A DNA stretch of 64,000 bases from Xenophilus aerolatus (GCA_029968055.1 JASCNX010000006.1:124001-188000); one strand, 5' to 3'; numbered from the stretch's first letter, positions 1 to 8,353 are shown. Translations and numbers: made by a program. Notes: a model not told the origin generated them from the sequence alone.

Positions 1-576
1 CGCCGCGCTCCGGCGAGCGCCCCTGACCCCCGCGATGCGCTGCGGCGGGCCACGGCGCACCTGCACGCGGAGGTGGATGCAAACATGCCGCTGGCGCGCC
101 CGAACCCCTCGCTGGCCGACTACCGGCACCACCTCGCCCTGCTGGCCGACTGGGTGCAAGCCCTGCGAGCGCTGCCCGTGGACGCCGCGCGGCTGAACGA
201 CGAGGCACGGCGGGTGGACGCGGATCTCAGCGAATGTGAGCGCCTGCTCAATCTCCCACCTACGGCTGCAGCGCAGCCCCCTGAGCGAGCGGCCGTGGCT
301 CACGGCGCGTTCGGCTGGGGCGTCGCTTACGTGATCGAGGGCTCGCGCCTGGGCGGCCAGGTGATGTACCGCCGCCTGGCCGATGCGTTGGCGCCCCACC
401 CCCTGACCTACCTCCAGGGTGCGGGCCGCGAGACGGGCGCCCGGTGGACCGCGTTCCTGGCCGAACTGCGCCGGCAACTGCGCACCGAAGCCGACATCCA
501 TGCCGCCTGCGACGGGGCGGCCCAGGCCTTTGCCCTGCTGCTGGCCTGTGGCCGGGCCCGGGAGCGCGCCACATGA
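1..576 (+). CDS. bphO: Biliverdin-producing heme oxygenase (5' truncated by window edge)
   Basis: The reading frame is open to base 1 without an ATG or GTG before base 73, so the first residues lie outside the window. The fragment has 191 residues. RATAHLHAEVD near its start carries the histidine expected to be the proximal heme ligand (second His, bases 64-66), and GVAYVIEGSRLGG is the distal-helix signature of bacterial HmuO/BphO heme oxygenases. The enzyme opens heme to biliverdin IXalpha, CO and iron. Its stop codon overlaps the start of the bacteriophytochrome gene (ATGA), the usual bphO-bphP arrangement in which the oxygenase supplies the chromophore. A GTG start at 73 would delete the proximal histidine and is therefore unlikely. 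Confidence 0.88.
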   Translation, partial: RRAPASAPDPRDALRRATAHLHAEVDANMPLARPNPSLADYRHHLALLADWVQALRALPVDAARLNDEARRVDADLSECERLLNLPPTAAAQPPERAAVAHGAFGWGVAYVIEGSRLGGQVMYRRLADALAPHPLTYLQGAGRETGARWTAFLAELRRQLRTEADIHAACDGAAQAFALLLACGRARERAT

Positions 577-2804
577 CGCCAGCACCGACCGCAGCGCCCG
601 CGGTGGCCGCGCCCGTCACGCTGGACAACTGCGACCGCGAGCCGATCCACATCCCGGGCCTGGTGCAGCCGCACGGCGCACTGCTGGCCTTCGATGCGCA
701 GGGCCGCGCCACGCACGTCAGCGCCAACGCGCCAGCCCTGCTGGGTGTGGCGCTGCCGCAGCCGGGCGCCACGCTGGCTCCCGCCGATTTCGGCGGCGAC
801 GCCGAGGTGCATGGCCTGATCGCCGCGGCGCTGGCCGATACCGCCGAAGGGCAGCCCCAGGCGGCCGAAGTGCGGCTGGGGGGCCGCGTGTTCGATTTCG
901 TCGCCCACCGCGTGGGCACCGAGGCGGTCGCCGAGTTTGAGCTGCGGCCCGTGGCCGATGACGCGGTGGCCGACTTCGCGCTCAAGGCGCACCGGGCGAT
1001 GGACCGCCTCAAGCGCCAGACCAGCACCGATGCCCTTTTGGCGCTGGCCGTCGGCGCCGTGCGCGCGCTCACCGGTTTCGACCGCGTGATGGCCTACCGC
1101 TTCCGCCATGACGACAGCGGCGAGGTGGTCGCGGAAGAGAAGGTCGACGAGTTGGAGCCCTTCGCCGGCCGCCGCTACCCGGCCAGCGACATCCCGGCTC
1201 AGGCGCGGCGCCTGTACGTGGTCAACACGCTGCGGCTGATCGCCGACGTGCAGGCCGCGCCGGTGGCGGTGACGGCCGCCAGCGCCGCACTGCCGCCGCT
1301 GGACATGAGCCACTGCCTGCTGCGCAGCGTGTCGCCCATCCACATCGAGTACCTGCGCAACATGGGCGTGGGCGCCTCGATGAGCATCTCGATCGTGGTG
1401 CAGGGCAAGCTGTGGGGCATGCTGGCCTGCCACCACCGCACCGCCCTGCAGGTGCCGTACTCGGTGCGCATGGCCTGCGACGTCCTGGCCCAGGTGCTGG
1501 CCGCCAACGTGCAGAGCCTGCTGGCGCGCGAGGACGCCCGGCGCGCCGACGAGGGCGCCCGCCTGCGCGCCGGCCTCATCGAGGCGGTGCTGCATGCCGA
1601 CGACCCGCTGGGTGCGCTGGCTTCGATGATCGGCGACATCGGCGAGGCCTTCGATGCCCAGTCGGTGATCGTGGCGGAAGACGCCAAGCTGGTGGTGCAT
1701 GGCGACCTGCCCCGCGAAGCGGCCACCCGGCTGGTGCAGTGGCTCACCGGCCCCGACGCGCCGTCGGGCCCGATGATCGAAAGCCACCGCCTCGCCGACC
1801 TCTCCCCCATGCTGGCGGACGATGCCGGCGTGTGGGCCGGCATGCTGGCGCTGCGCTTCGACGAACTGGCCGGCGGCTGGCTGGTGCTGATGCGCAAGGA
1901 GCAGATCGAGACCATCCACTGGGGCGGCCGGCCCGAGAAGGAGTACGTGAGCGGCCCGCTCGGGCCGCGCCTCACGCCGCGGGGCTCCTTCGACGTCTGG
2001 AAGCAGGAGGTTCGCGGCACCAGCGTGCCCTGGACGGAGAGCGAGCGTACCTTGGGCCGCCAGTTGCTCGACGAGATGGCGCGCGCCAATGCCGCGCGCA
2101 TGACCGAGATCAACCGCGCCCGCACGCAGCTGCTGGCCATGCTGGGCCATGACCTGCGCGATCCGCTGCAATCGATCGCGATGGCTGCGCGCGTGCTCGA
2201 GCGCAGCCCCGCCGACTCGCCCGATGGCACGGCGGGCAGCCGCATCGGCCAGCGCATCCAGTCATCCAGCAGCCGCATGGCGCGGCTGATCGGCCAAGTG
2301 CTCGACGCCTCGCGGCTGCAGACCGGGCTGGGCCTGCAGATGCAGTTCGCCGAGGTCGATCTCTCGCGCGTGCTCGAAGACCTGCTCGACGAAGCGCACA
2401 CGGCCCACCCGGGCGTGAGCCTGATCAAGGAAGTGCCCGAGCGCCTGCTCGCCCATGCCGACGCCGACCGCGTCGCGCAGCTGTTCGCCAACCTGATCAG
2501 CAACGCGCGCCACCACGGCACGCCGGGCGAAGCGGTGATCGTGCAGTTGTCGGTGCAGGGCGACGAGGTGCACTTCGACGTGAGCAACAGCGCCCCGCCG
2601 ATCGCGCCCGAGCTGGTGCCGCACCTGTTCAGCGCCTTCAAGCGCCAGACGCAGCCCAACGTGCGCAACAAGGGCGGTCTGGGCCTGGGGCTGCACATCG
2701 CCCGCGCGATTGCGGTGGCACACGGTGGAACCATCGACTACACGCACGCCGATCCCTACGTCGTGTTCTCGGCGCGCTTCCCGCTGCGACCACCGGCAGG
2801 CTGA
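573..2804 (+). CDS. bphP: Bacteriophytochrome sensor histidine kinase
   Basis: 743 aa. Order: PAS (about 15-120) with Cys20 in DNCDREPIHIPG, the usual biliverdin-attaching cysteine; GAF (about 140-310) with PASDIP and HCLLRSVSPIH; PHY (about 320-500) with the tongue motif PRGSF; HisKA with MLGHDLRDP (His526 is the phosphorylated residue); and HATPase with LFANLISNARHH (N box) and NKGGLGLGLHIARAI (G box). It is a red/far-red light-sensing cytoplasmic kinase. The start was chosen at the ATGA overlap with bphO; an in-frame upstream extension lies inside bphO and lacks homology. No output receiver is fused, so a separate response regulator is needed; the single-domain regulator at 3748-4167 is a candidate. 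Confidence 0.95.
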   Translation: MTPAPTAAPAVAAPVTLDNCDREPIHIPGLVQPHGALLAFDAQGRATHVSANAPALLGVALPQPGATLAPADFGGDAEVHGLIAAALADTAEGQPQAAEVRLGGRVFDFVAHRVGTEAVAEFELRPVADDAVADFALKAHRAMDRLKRQTSTDALLALAVGAVRALTGFDRVMAYRFRHDDSGEVVAEEKVDELEPFAGRRYPASDIPAQARRLYVVNTLRLIADVQAAPVAVTAASAALPPLDMSHCLLRSVSPIHIEYLRNMGVGASMSISIVVQGKLWGMLACHHRTALQVPYSVRMACDVLAQVLAANVQSLLAREDARRADEGARLRAGLIEAVLHADDPLGALASMIGDIGEAFDAQSVIVAEDAKLVVHGDLPREAATRLVQWLTGPDAPSGPMIESHRLADLSPMLADDAGVWAGMLALRFDELAGGWLVLMRKEQIETIHWGGRPEKEYVSGPLGPRLTPRGSFDVWKQEVRGTSVPWTESERTLGRQLLDEMARANAARMTEINRARTQLLAMLGHDLRDPLQSIAMAARVLERSPADSPDGTAGSRIGQRIQSSSSRMARLIGQVLDASRLQTGLGLQMQFAEVDLSRVLEDLLDEAHTAHPGVSLIKEVPERLLAHADADRVAQLFANLISNARHHGTPGEAVIVQLSVQGDEVHFDVSNSAPPIAPELVPHLFSAFKRQTQPNVRNKGGLGLGLHIARAIAVAHGGTIDYTHADPYVVFSARFPLRPPAG

Positions 2805-2850
2805 ACTCTCGCGCAACGAGGCCCGCAACGGGCGGGCGGTTGGCGCGAGC

Positions 2851-2868
2851 AGCTATCATTTTGGTAGC
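2851..2868. repeat. Short intergenic hairpin, copy 1 (GCTAY-N-RTAGC type)
   Basis: GCTATC-ATTTT-GGTAGC forms a 6-bp stem (one G-T pair) with an ATTTT loop between bphP and the DUF2242 gene. Related elements lie at 5276-5292 and 19134-19150, all intergenic. I interpret it as a small dispersed hairpin; it has no T-tract and is not an obvious terminator. Confidence 0.4.
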
Positions 2869-2969
2869 GTGCAGTCGATGCAGCCGATGCGGGAACCTCC
2901 GGCGCGACTCGGCGTTCGAACGCGGCCGCCGCCTGCACGACGCCATCCCTCCTTCTCCGATAGGCACCC

Positions 2970-3785
2970 ATGCCCATGACCCCGCCGCCTGCGCCCTTCC
3001 CCGCCGCCGCCTCGCAGCGGCCTGCATGGTGGCGCGCCCCGCGTGCCCGGCGCGCGGCGGTGGTCACAGCCTGCGCCCTGCTGCTTGCCGCCTGCGGCTC
3101 CTCGGGTCCGCGGCCGGTGAAGCATTACGACCCCGAGGCTTTCGACTCCACCAGCACCCACACCCGCACCTACGGCGTCGAGCAGGGCCGCACCTGCGAG
3201 GCGGCGCGGCGCGCACTGCTGAGCCAGGGCTACCTCGTCACCACCGCCACCAGCGAGCAGGTCACCGGCCGAAAGAACTTCCAGCCCGAAGGCGAAGTGC
3301 ACCTGGAGGTGGAATTCCGCGTGGTCTGCGCCAACGAGCAGGCCGGCGCGCGTGGCTCCATCGCCTTCGCCACCGCGGTGCAGGAGCGCTACGAACTCAA
3401 GAAGGTCAACAGCTCGGCCAGCGTGGGCGTGGGCGCGCTCGGCTCCGTGTCGCTGCCCTTCAACGCGAGCAACGACGCGATGGTGAAGGTGGCGAGCCAG
3501 ACACTGACGGACGAAGGCTTCTACGAACGGTTTTTTGCCCTGATCGAGCGCTACCTCGGCGCACCCTACCCGCCCGAATCGCGCCGCGGCCCGCCGGAGC
3601 CGCCCCCGCTCAGCGGGCCGGTGGCCACGCCCGTGGCGCCCGCTTCGGCGCTCGCGGCCGAGCCATTGGCGGCACAGCCGCTGTCGCCCGACACGCCGCA
3701 TTCGCCTGCCCCAGCGAAGCAGGAGCCGGGCGAAGCGACCGCGCCGGTCAGTGTGCCGGTGCCTTTGACGGCGAATCGCGGTTAG
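2970..3785 (+). CDS. DUF2242 family lipoprotein
   Basis: 271 aa. After a 26-residue basic leader a hydrophobic stretch (AAVVTACALLLAACGSS) ends in the lipobox LLAAC, so the mature protein is probably membrane-anchored through a lipidated cysteine. Residues about 45-195 resemble the DUF2242 family of Burkholderiales lipoproteins (YGVEQGRTCEAARRALLSQGY; the region around VQERYELKK). The last 80 residues are Pro/Ala-rich and probably disordered. Function unknown. ATG at 2970 was chosen; an ATG at 2976 is possible. The 3' end overlaps the convergent response-regulator gene by 38 bp. Confidence 0.8.
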   Translation: MPMTPPPAPFPAAASQRPAWWRAPRARRAAVVTACALLLAACGSSGPRPVKHYDPEAFDSTSTHTRTYGVEQGRTCEAARRALLSQGYLVTTATSEQVTGRKNFQPEGEVHLEVEFRVVCANEQAGARGSIAFATAVQERYELKKVNSSASVGVGALGSVSLPFNASNDAMVKVASQTLTDEGFYERFFALIERYLGAPYPPESRRGPPEPPPLSGPVATPVAPASALAAEPLAAQPLSPDTPHSPAPAKQEPGEATAPVSVPVPLTANRG

Positions 3786-4167
3786 GACATCCGCCGCCCG
3801 AGCGCAACGCCTCGAGCGCTTGGGCCAGCGCCTCGATGCCGAAGGGCTTCTGCAGCCAGCGCTCCCCCGGCAGGGGCTTGGCGGGTGCAGGCTGGCCGGT
3901 GGCGAAGAGGATGCGGATCGGGTGCTTGGCGCGCAGCGAGGCGGCGAGGTCCAGGCCGGAAAGTGCCGGCAGGCCGACGTCGGTCATCACCACGTCGAAG
4001 GCGCCATCGAAGTAGCGCGACTGCGCCGATTCGGCCGTACCCACCCCGGTCGCCCAGTGTCCCAGAGCCTGCAACATCTCGACGGTGGTGGCGAGGGTGG
4101 CAGGATCGTCCTCGACCACCAGCACGCGCAAGGGGCCTTCGGGGTCGGATTTGGGGGCGGGTCTCAT
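3748..4167 (-). CDS. Single-domain response regulator (receiver only)
   Basis: 139 aa with one CheY-like receiver domain: acidic pocket VVEDDPAT, phospho-acceptor Asp in VVMTDVGLP, conserved Thr in LFATGQ and Lys in LQKPFG. No DNA-binding or enzymatic output domain follows; the C-terminus ends shortly after the receiver. It lies about 940 bp from the bacteriophytochrome kinase in convergent orientation, so it may be that kinase's partner, as single-domain regulators commonly are for phytochromes. That pairing is inference. It lies 101 bp downstream of the arginase gene on the same strand and could be cotranscribed. Confidence 0.85.
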   Translation of the reverse strand: MRPAPKSDPEGPLRVLVVEDDPATLATTVEMLQALGHWATGVGTAESAQSRYFDGAFDVVMTDVGLPALSGLDLAASLRAKHPIRILFATGQPAPAKPLPGERWLQKPFGIEALAQALEALRSGGGCPNRDSPSKAPAH

Positions 4168-4268
4168 GGCGGTTGCCCAATGTAAAGCTGGACGGCGGCG
4201 GCGCGGGTCTCCTGCAGGACGGACGCGCGTGTAGGAGCACAGCCATTGCCAGGTCAGCGCCCCCGCCG

Positions 4269-5180
4269 TCAACGCACCAACGTCGATTTGCCGAACAGGC
4301 TTTCGATGAACTCCACCGCCAGCTCGGCCGTGCGGTTGCGCACGTCCAGCGCCGGGTTGATCTCGACCACGTCGAGCGAACCGAGCCGGCCGGTGTCCGC
4401 GATCATCTCCATGCACAGCTGCATCTCGCGATAGGTGGGCCCGCCCCGCACCCCGGTGCCCACGCCGGGCGCCACGTCGGGGTCGAGACAGTCGAGGTCG
4501 AAGCTCACGTGCAGGTGCGTGTCTTCGTCCACGTCCTGCAGCGCCTCGACCATGGTGGTGCGCATGCCGTGCTCGTCGATGTGGCGCATGTCGTAGACCT
4601 GCAGGCCCAGCGTGCGGATGGCCTCGCGCTCGTCGGCGTCGACGCTGCGGATGCCGATGAAGCGCAGCGCATCGTGCGCCACCGCGGCGCGCTCGCCGCT
4701 CCAGCCGGTGAGCGCGGCCGGCCCGTGGCCCAGCAGGCAGGCGACCGGCATGCCGTGGATGTTGCCGCTGGGGCTGGTGGTCTCGGTGTTGACGTCGGAA
4801 TGCGCATCGAGCCAGATGACGCGCAGCTTCTTGTTGCGCTTGCGCGCGTGCCAGGCCACGGCGCTGATGGAGCCGATCGCGAGGCAGTGGTCGCCGCCCA
4901 TGAGCAACGGCACCTCGCGCGCGCCCAGCGCGGCATCGGCGGCGTCGTACACGCTGCGGTTCCAGGCCACCACCTCGTCGAGATGCCGCAGCCCATCCTC
5001 GAGCGGCTCGCCCCAGGGCGTGGCCGGGCCGGCCAGGTTGCCGCCGTCGATCACCGTCAAGCCCTGCCGCGCCAGCGTCTCGGCCAGACCGGCCACGCGC
5101 AGGGCATCCGGCCCCATGCCGGCGCCGCGGACGCTGGCGCCCACGTCGGTGGGGGCGCCGATGAGGCGGATGGTGGTCAT
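4269..5180 (-). CDS. rocF: Arginase
   Basis: 303 aa, the usual length. Metal-binding motifs of the ureohydrolase family are complete: GGDHCLAIGS, DAHSDVNT and SFDLDCLDPDVAPG. IGAPTDVGASVRGAGMGP at the N-terminus and a glycine-rich loop GTGVRGG are typical of arginase rather than agmatinase. It hydrolyses L-arginine to ornithine and urea using two Mn ions in the cytoplasm. ATG at 5180 is preceded by GGAGTTCC on the minus strand (weak Shine-Dalgarno). No urea or arginine transport genes lie beside it. Confidence 0.92.
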   Translation of the reverse strand: MTTIRLIGAPTDVGASVRGAGMGPDALRVAGLAETLARQGLTVIDGGNLAGPATPWGEPLEDGLRHLDEVVAWNRSVYDAADAALGAREVPLLMGGDHCLAIGSISAVAWHARKRNKKLRVIWLDAHSDVNTETTSPSGNIHGMPVACLLGHGPAALTGWSGERAAVAHDALRFIGIRSVDADEREAIRTLGLQVYDMRHIDEHGMRTTMVEALQDVDEDTHLHVSFDLDCLDPDVAPGVGTGVRGGPTYREMQLCMEMIADTGRLGSLDVVEINPALDVRNRTAELAVEFIESLFGKSTLVR

Positions 5181-5275
5181 TTGGAACTCCGTGGCATGGT
5201 GGCCGTTCGAGTGTACGGAGCGCCCAGAGTTTCAAGGCAAATCGGCCTTCAGTGCCCGCCGTACGGTCGCCGTCA

Positions 5276-5292
5276 GCTACTCTTCTGATAGC
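5276..5292. repeat. Short intergenic hairpin, copy 2
   Basis: GCTAC-TCTTCT-GATAGC, the same family as 2851-2868 and 19134-19150 (GCTA...TAGC arms, pyrimidine/T-rich loop). It lies between arginase and the larger repeat. Confidence 0.35.
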
Positions 5293-5311
5293 AATTGCCT
5301 TCATCCAGCCG

Positions 5312-5430
5312 GCGAGCAAAGCGAAGCCCCCAGGGCACCCGCGGAACTGGCTTGGCCAGGCCGCTGGGTGCGCCCCCCTCCAAGCCGAAGGCGCCAGAGA
5401 AGGGGGAGCCGCGAAGCGGCTTGGGGGGTG
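5312..5430 (+). repeat. ~120-bp intergenic repeat, copy A
   Basis: Begins GCGAGCAAAGCGAAGCCC and ends GCCGCGAAGCGGCTTGGGGG. The same sequence, in the opposite orientation and with substitutions, occurs at 43238-43358 and 45951-46066. Shared blocks include CACCCGCGGAACTGGCTTGG, CTGGGTGCGCCCCCCTCC and AGCCGCGAAGCGGC. The internal blocks CCCCCCTCCAAGCC and GAAGGCGCCAGAG vary most between copies. All three copies are intergenic, one flanking each of three unrelated genes. It encodes nothing recognisable. Confidence 0.85.
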
Positions 5431-5555
5431 GCTCTCCATTTGGCCAACTGCCCTAAGTTTCTGGAAGTTCTGGTTTTCATGGCCTAGGCCTTTGGCGGGA
5501 TCATTCATCCATCGCGGCACCGTCCGCCTCACTCCCCACCTCGAAGGATCCCACC

Positions 5556-6092
5556 ATGACCACCACCCTGCGCACCGTTGCCATCGACGTCGTCGGCCAA
5601 TACAACACCGCCGGCAAGCATTTGCTGAACGCCTGGCGCGCCGGTGCCGGCCGTGTGATCGGCGGCGCCAGCACCCGCTACGCCGACGCCGTCGGCACCA
5701 GCAAGCTCCCCTTCGTGAGCGACGACGTCAAGGCGCGCCTGCTCGGCGCCCAGGAGAAGGTCACCGGCTTCCTGGCGACCCGCCTCGAAAGCGACACCGC
5801 CTTCACCGAGAAGCTGATGGACACCGTGGCCGAGCGCACCGCCGGCGGCATCCAGTACGTGGCCGATGCCAGCCAACGCGTGAACTCGCAGGTCGGCACC
5901 TCGATGCTGAACACGCTGCAGGCCGTGCACCTGCCCTTCGCGCAGATCTCGCTGAAGGTCGCCGAGAAGGTCGCTGAAGGCGCCGGCAAGATCGAAGCCC
6001 GCGTGGCAGGCGACAAGGCAGAATCGGCCGAAGCCACCACGGTGCGTGCGAAGCCGGCACGCCGCGCTTCGCGCAGCGCCCGCCGGGCCTGA
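5556..6092 (+). CDS. Alpha-helical protein, possible PHA-granule/phasin-like protein
   Basis: 178 aa, no signal peptide or membrane segment. The sequence is predicted to be almost wholly helical with repeated amphipathic stretches (for example FTEKLMDTVAERTAG and FAQISLKVAEKVAEG), and the last 25 residues are Ala/Arg/Lys-rich (RAKPARRASRSARRA), as in histone-like tails of PhaF-type phasins. I do not recognise a named family. It is followed 78 bp later by a phasin-like gene with a similar basic region and then by a TetR regulator and a hydrolase, so a role at the polyhydroxyalkanoate granule is inferred. AAGGATC upstream supports ATG 5556. Confidence 0.6.
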   Translation: MTTTLRTVAIDVVGQYNTAGKHLLNAWRAGAGRVIGGASTRYADAVGTSKLPFVSDDVKARLLGAQEKVTGFLATRLESDTAFTEKLMDTVAERTAGGIQYVADASQRVNSQVGTSMLNTLQAVHLPFAQISLKVAEKVAEGAGKIEARVAGDKAESAEATTVRAKPARRASRSARRA

Positions 6093-6109
6093 GCCCAGCG
6101 CGCCCGAGC

Positions 6110-6132
6110 CGCCGCGCCTCTGACGCGGCGGC
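6110..6132 (+). promoter_or_regulatory. Intercistronic hairpin in the PHA-type cluster
   Basis: CCGCCGCG-N7-CGCGGCGG gives a perfect 8-bp GC stem between the two granule-type genes. No T-run follows, so it looks like an mRNA-stability or partial-attenuation hairpin rather than a full terminator. Confidence 0.4.
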
Positions 6133-6170
6133 CACCTTGATGAGGCCCTGATCGCATCGACGGAGACACC

Positions 6171-6707
6171 ATGGCCACCCGACGCAACCGCCCCGAACCG
6201 GGCACCGGCACCGACGACGCCACCGGCAAGGCCGCAAGCCCGGTAGCGCGCAAGAAGAAGGCCGCGACGCCCGCGGCCGCGGCCAAAAAGCCGGCGCGCA
6301 AGAGCGCGGCGCCGCCGGCCGATGCAGCCCCGAACGACAACCAGGAAGCGCCCGCCCCCACCGGGCTGTGGCGCGCCGGCCTGAAGGCGCTCGACACCGT
6401 GCGCCAGGACGTGACCCGCCGCCACACCAACGTGATCGAGACGCTGCTGGGCATCGCACCGCCACGCGCCGACGCCGAGGGCAAGCAGGCACCGCGCAGC
6501 TTCCCCGGGCTCGAGACGCTGGGCCTGCGCAAGTTCGAGGACGTGTTCGACCAGCGCGTCGCGACGGCGCTGGAGCGGCTGGGCGTGCCCACCCGCGACG
6601 AGATGGCGGCGCTGCGAGCGCAGCTCGACGAGGCGCTGGGACAGATCGAACGGCTGCAGGGCGGCACGCCGCCCGCGCGCAAGCGCAGCGGCGGCAAGAC
6701 GCGTTGA
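6171..6707 (+). CDS. Poly(hydroxyalkanoate) granule-associated protein, phasin family (PhaF/PhaI-like)
   Basis: 178 aa. An N-terminal Lys/Ala/Pro-rich basic tail (residues 1-65, ARKKKAATPAAAAKKPARK) precedes a helical domain. Residues about 120-165 (FEDVFDQRVATALERLGVPTRDEMAALRAQLDE is the region; key words FDQRV, ALERLGVPT, L..QLDE) match the C-terminal signature of PF05597 phasins. In Pseudomonas PhaF, the order is reversed (phasin domain first, basic tail last), so the architecture here is a variant. It should coat polyester granules and may bind DNA. Preceded by GGAGACACC; followed directly by the TetR gene. Confidence 0.75.
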   Translation: MATRRNRPEPGTGTDDATGKAASPVARKKKAATPAAAAKKPARKSAAPPADAAPNDNQEAPAPTGLWRAGLKALDTVRQDVTRRHTNVIETLLGIAPPRADAEGKQAPRSFPGLETLGLRKFEDVFDQRVATALERLGVPTRDEMAALRAQLDEALGQIERLQGGTPPARKRSGGKTR

Positions 6708-6739
6708 CGCCCCGCGGCACCGCCTCCCGTCCTCGTCCC

Positions 6740-7372
6740 GTGGCCGGCTCCTCCACCCGCGACCGCATCCTGCTGGCCAGCCTGGCGCTGTTCAACACGC
6801 ATGGGCTGGCAGCGGTGTCCACGCACCGCATCGCCGCCGAAGCCGAGATCAGCCCCGGCAACCTGCACTACCACTTCAAGACCAAGCAGTCGATCGTCGA
6901 GTGGCTGTTCCGCCGCTTCGAGGAACGGCTGCTGTCGCTCAACGATTCGGCCGCGGGCATCCGTGCCATCGACGACCTCTGGCTCGCGTTGCACCTGCGC
7001 TTCGAGGCCATCGACGGCTACCGGTTCATCTACCGCGACATGGGCCATCTGGCCGCCGAATACCCGGCGCTCGGCGAGCGCGCCCAGGCGCTGACGGCGC
7101 AGAACCTGCTGTCGGCGCAGGCACTGTGCGAGACGCTCGCAGCGCACGGCGTGATCGAGGCGACGCCCGAGCAGACGCAGATGCTGGCACTGCAGATCGT
7201 CTTCACCACCACCTGCTGGCTGTCCTTCGAGCGCCTGGTGCCGGGGCGCAGCGAGATGGCGCACGCCGACCCCGGGATGGCGGCGTACTACACGCTGACG
7301 CTCGTTTCTCCCTATGTTTCCAGCGAATCCAGGGCGTACCTTGACTACCTGCGGTCGAAGTACCTCGGCTAG
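6740..7372 (+). CDS. TetR family transcriptional regulator (PhaD-like by context)
   Basis: About 210 aa from GTG 6740; a TTG at 6704 overlapping the phasin stop codon would add 12 residues. The N-terminus is a TetR helix-turn-helix: TRDRILLASLALFNTHGLAAVST followed by HRIAAEAEISPGNLHYHFKTK. The C-terminal ligand domain includes FIYRDMGHLAAEYP and a terminal YLRSKYLG. It is packed against the phasin-like gene as phaD is in pseudomonad PHA loci, so it may control granule genes. No strong Shine-Dalgarno distinguishes the starts, consistent with translational coupling to the upstream gene. Confidence 0.82.
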   Translation: MAGSSTRDRILLASLALFNTHGLAAVSTHRIAAEAEISPGNLHYHFKTKQSIVEWLFRRFEERLLSLNDSAAGIRAIDDLWLALHLRFEAIDGYRFIYRDMGHLAAEYPALGERAQALTAQNLLSAQALCETLAAHGVIEATPEQTQMLALQIVFTTTCWLSFERLVPGRSEMAHADPGMAAYYTLTLVSPYVSSESRAYLDYLRSKYLG

Positions 7373-7428
7373 CAACCCACATCACAACAACCATGTCGAG
7401 CCAACGACACACCAAGGAGAACCACCGA

Positions 7429-8214
7429 ATGAGCACGACCACCTTCGACGCCGTCCATGAAGACCCCGTCGCCCCGCCCTCCCGCCTGCTGATGCTGGCC
7501 GAGGGCCGCGCCTTCTGGGAAACCGGCGCCACCCTGATGATGTGGCCCTGGCTCCAGTTCGCGCCGCGTGGCGACGGCCATCCCGTGATGGTGCTGCCGG
7601 GCCTGGTGGCCAGCGACATTTCCACGCGCCTGCTGCGCCGCTACCTGCGCAGCCGCGGCCACGACGTGCACGGCTGGGGCCTGGGCAACAACTTCGGCCC
7701 GCGCCCCGGCGTGGAGGCTGCCATGGTCGCCCGGCTGCAGGCCCTTCACGACAAGGAAGGCCGCAAGGTCAGCCTGGTGGGCTGGAGCCTGGGCGGCGTG
7801 TTCGCGCGCCTGCTGGCCAGCCGCCACCCGCACCTGGTGCGCGATGTGGTCACGCTGGGCAGCCCCTTTGCCGGCAGCCCGCGCGCGACCAACGCCTGGC
7901 GCGTGTACGAGATGGTGAGCGGCCAGAGCTCGCGCGACCCCGAACGCATGCAACACATCAGCCCCGTGCCGCCGGTGCCCACCACCTCGATCTTCAGCCG
8001 CACCGACGGCGTGGTGGCCTGGCAGTGCAGTGTCGACCGTCCCGGCCCGCAGAACGAGAACATCGAGGTGCTCGCGAGCCACGTGGGCATGGGCACGCAC
8101 CCGGCGGTGCTGTATGCGCTGGCCGACCGCCTGGCCCAGCCCGAGGACGACTGGAAGCCCTTCGACGGCAGCCGCCTGGGGCCGCTGGTCTATCCGGACC
8201 CGTCGCGCAGGTGA
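7429..8214 (+). CDS. Alpha/beta hydrolase (lipase/esterase-like)
   Basis: 261 aa. The nucleophile elbow GWSLGG sits at about residue 118-123 and the oxyanion region HPVMVLPGL at about 42-50. Candidate acid and base are Asp in FSRTDGVVAW and His in ASHVGMG or MGTHP. TLGSPFAG after the elbow resembles PGAP1/lipase-type hydrolases. ATG 7429 was preferred over an upstream in-frame ATG at 7393 because AAGGAG lies at 7414-7419, nine bases before it. Located just after PHA-granule genes, it could act on polyesters or lipids; there is no signal peptide, so it is cytoplasmic. Ends at a strong terminator. Confidence 0.8.
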   Translation: MSTTTFDAVHEDPVAPPSRLLMLAEGRAFWETGATLMMWPWLQFAPRGDGHPVMVLPGLVASDISTRLLRRYLRSRGHDVHGWGLGNNFGPRPGVEAAMVARLQALHDKEGRKVSLVGWSLGGVFARLLASRHPHLVRDVVTLGSPFAGSPRATNAWRVYEMVSGQSSRDPERMQHISPVPPVPTTSIFSRTDGVVAWQCSVDRPGPQNENIEVLASHVGMGTHPAVLYALADRLAQPEDDWKPFDGSRLGPLVYPDPSRR

Positions 8215-8251
8215 AGTTCAGGGGCGAATCGCTCGCCTCTCACGCAAAAGA

Positions 8252-8277
8252 AAAGGGGCGCTGAGAGCGCCCCTTTC
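8252..8277. terminator. Bidirectional intrinsic terminator
   Basis: AAAGGGGCGCT-GAG-AGCGCCCCTTT: 11-bp perfect stem with a 3-nt loop, followed by CTTC on + and by TTTTCTTTT on the minus strand. It separates the hydrolase gene (+) from the RRM gene (-). Confidence 0.85.
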
Positions 8278-8353
8278 TTCATCTGCTCACGTGCGAGCCG
8301 GTCGGCACGCCCGTTGGCAGGACCATCGATGACGCCGGCTTCGCCGACCGTCA

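Larger units (their letters stand above)
5181..5555. other. Gene-free stretch holding two repeat elements
   Basis: This 375-base interval between arginase (leftward) and the 178-aa gene (rightward) has no coding frame I can support. It contains a short hairpin (5276-5292) and one copy of the ~120-bp Comamonadaceae-type intergenic repeat (5312-5430). The start of the next gene is preceded by CGAAGGATCCCACC, whose AAGGA at 5542-5546 is a good ribosome-binding site. Confidence 0.6.

Noticed and set aside
73-576. Heme oxygenase starting at GTG 73
   Set aside because: The conserved proximal-histidine motif lies before this codon in the same open frame, so the gene begins upstream of the window.
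408-2171. Long minus-strand open frame (about 587 codons) opposite bphP
   Set aside because: It is the mirror frame of a clear bacteriophytochrome; composition is Ala/Arg/His-rich with no domain. GC-rich DNA gives many such frames.
6671-6740. TTG 6704 as sole start of the TetR regulator
   Set aside because: Kept as alternative; GTG 6740 gives the usual N-terminus length for this family.
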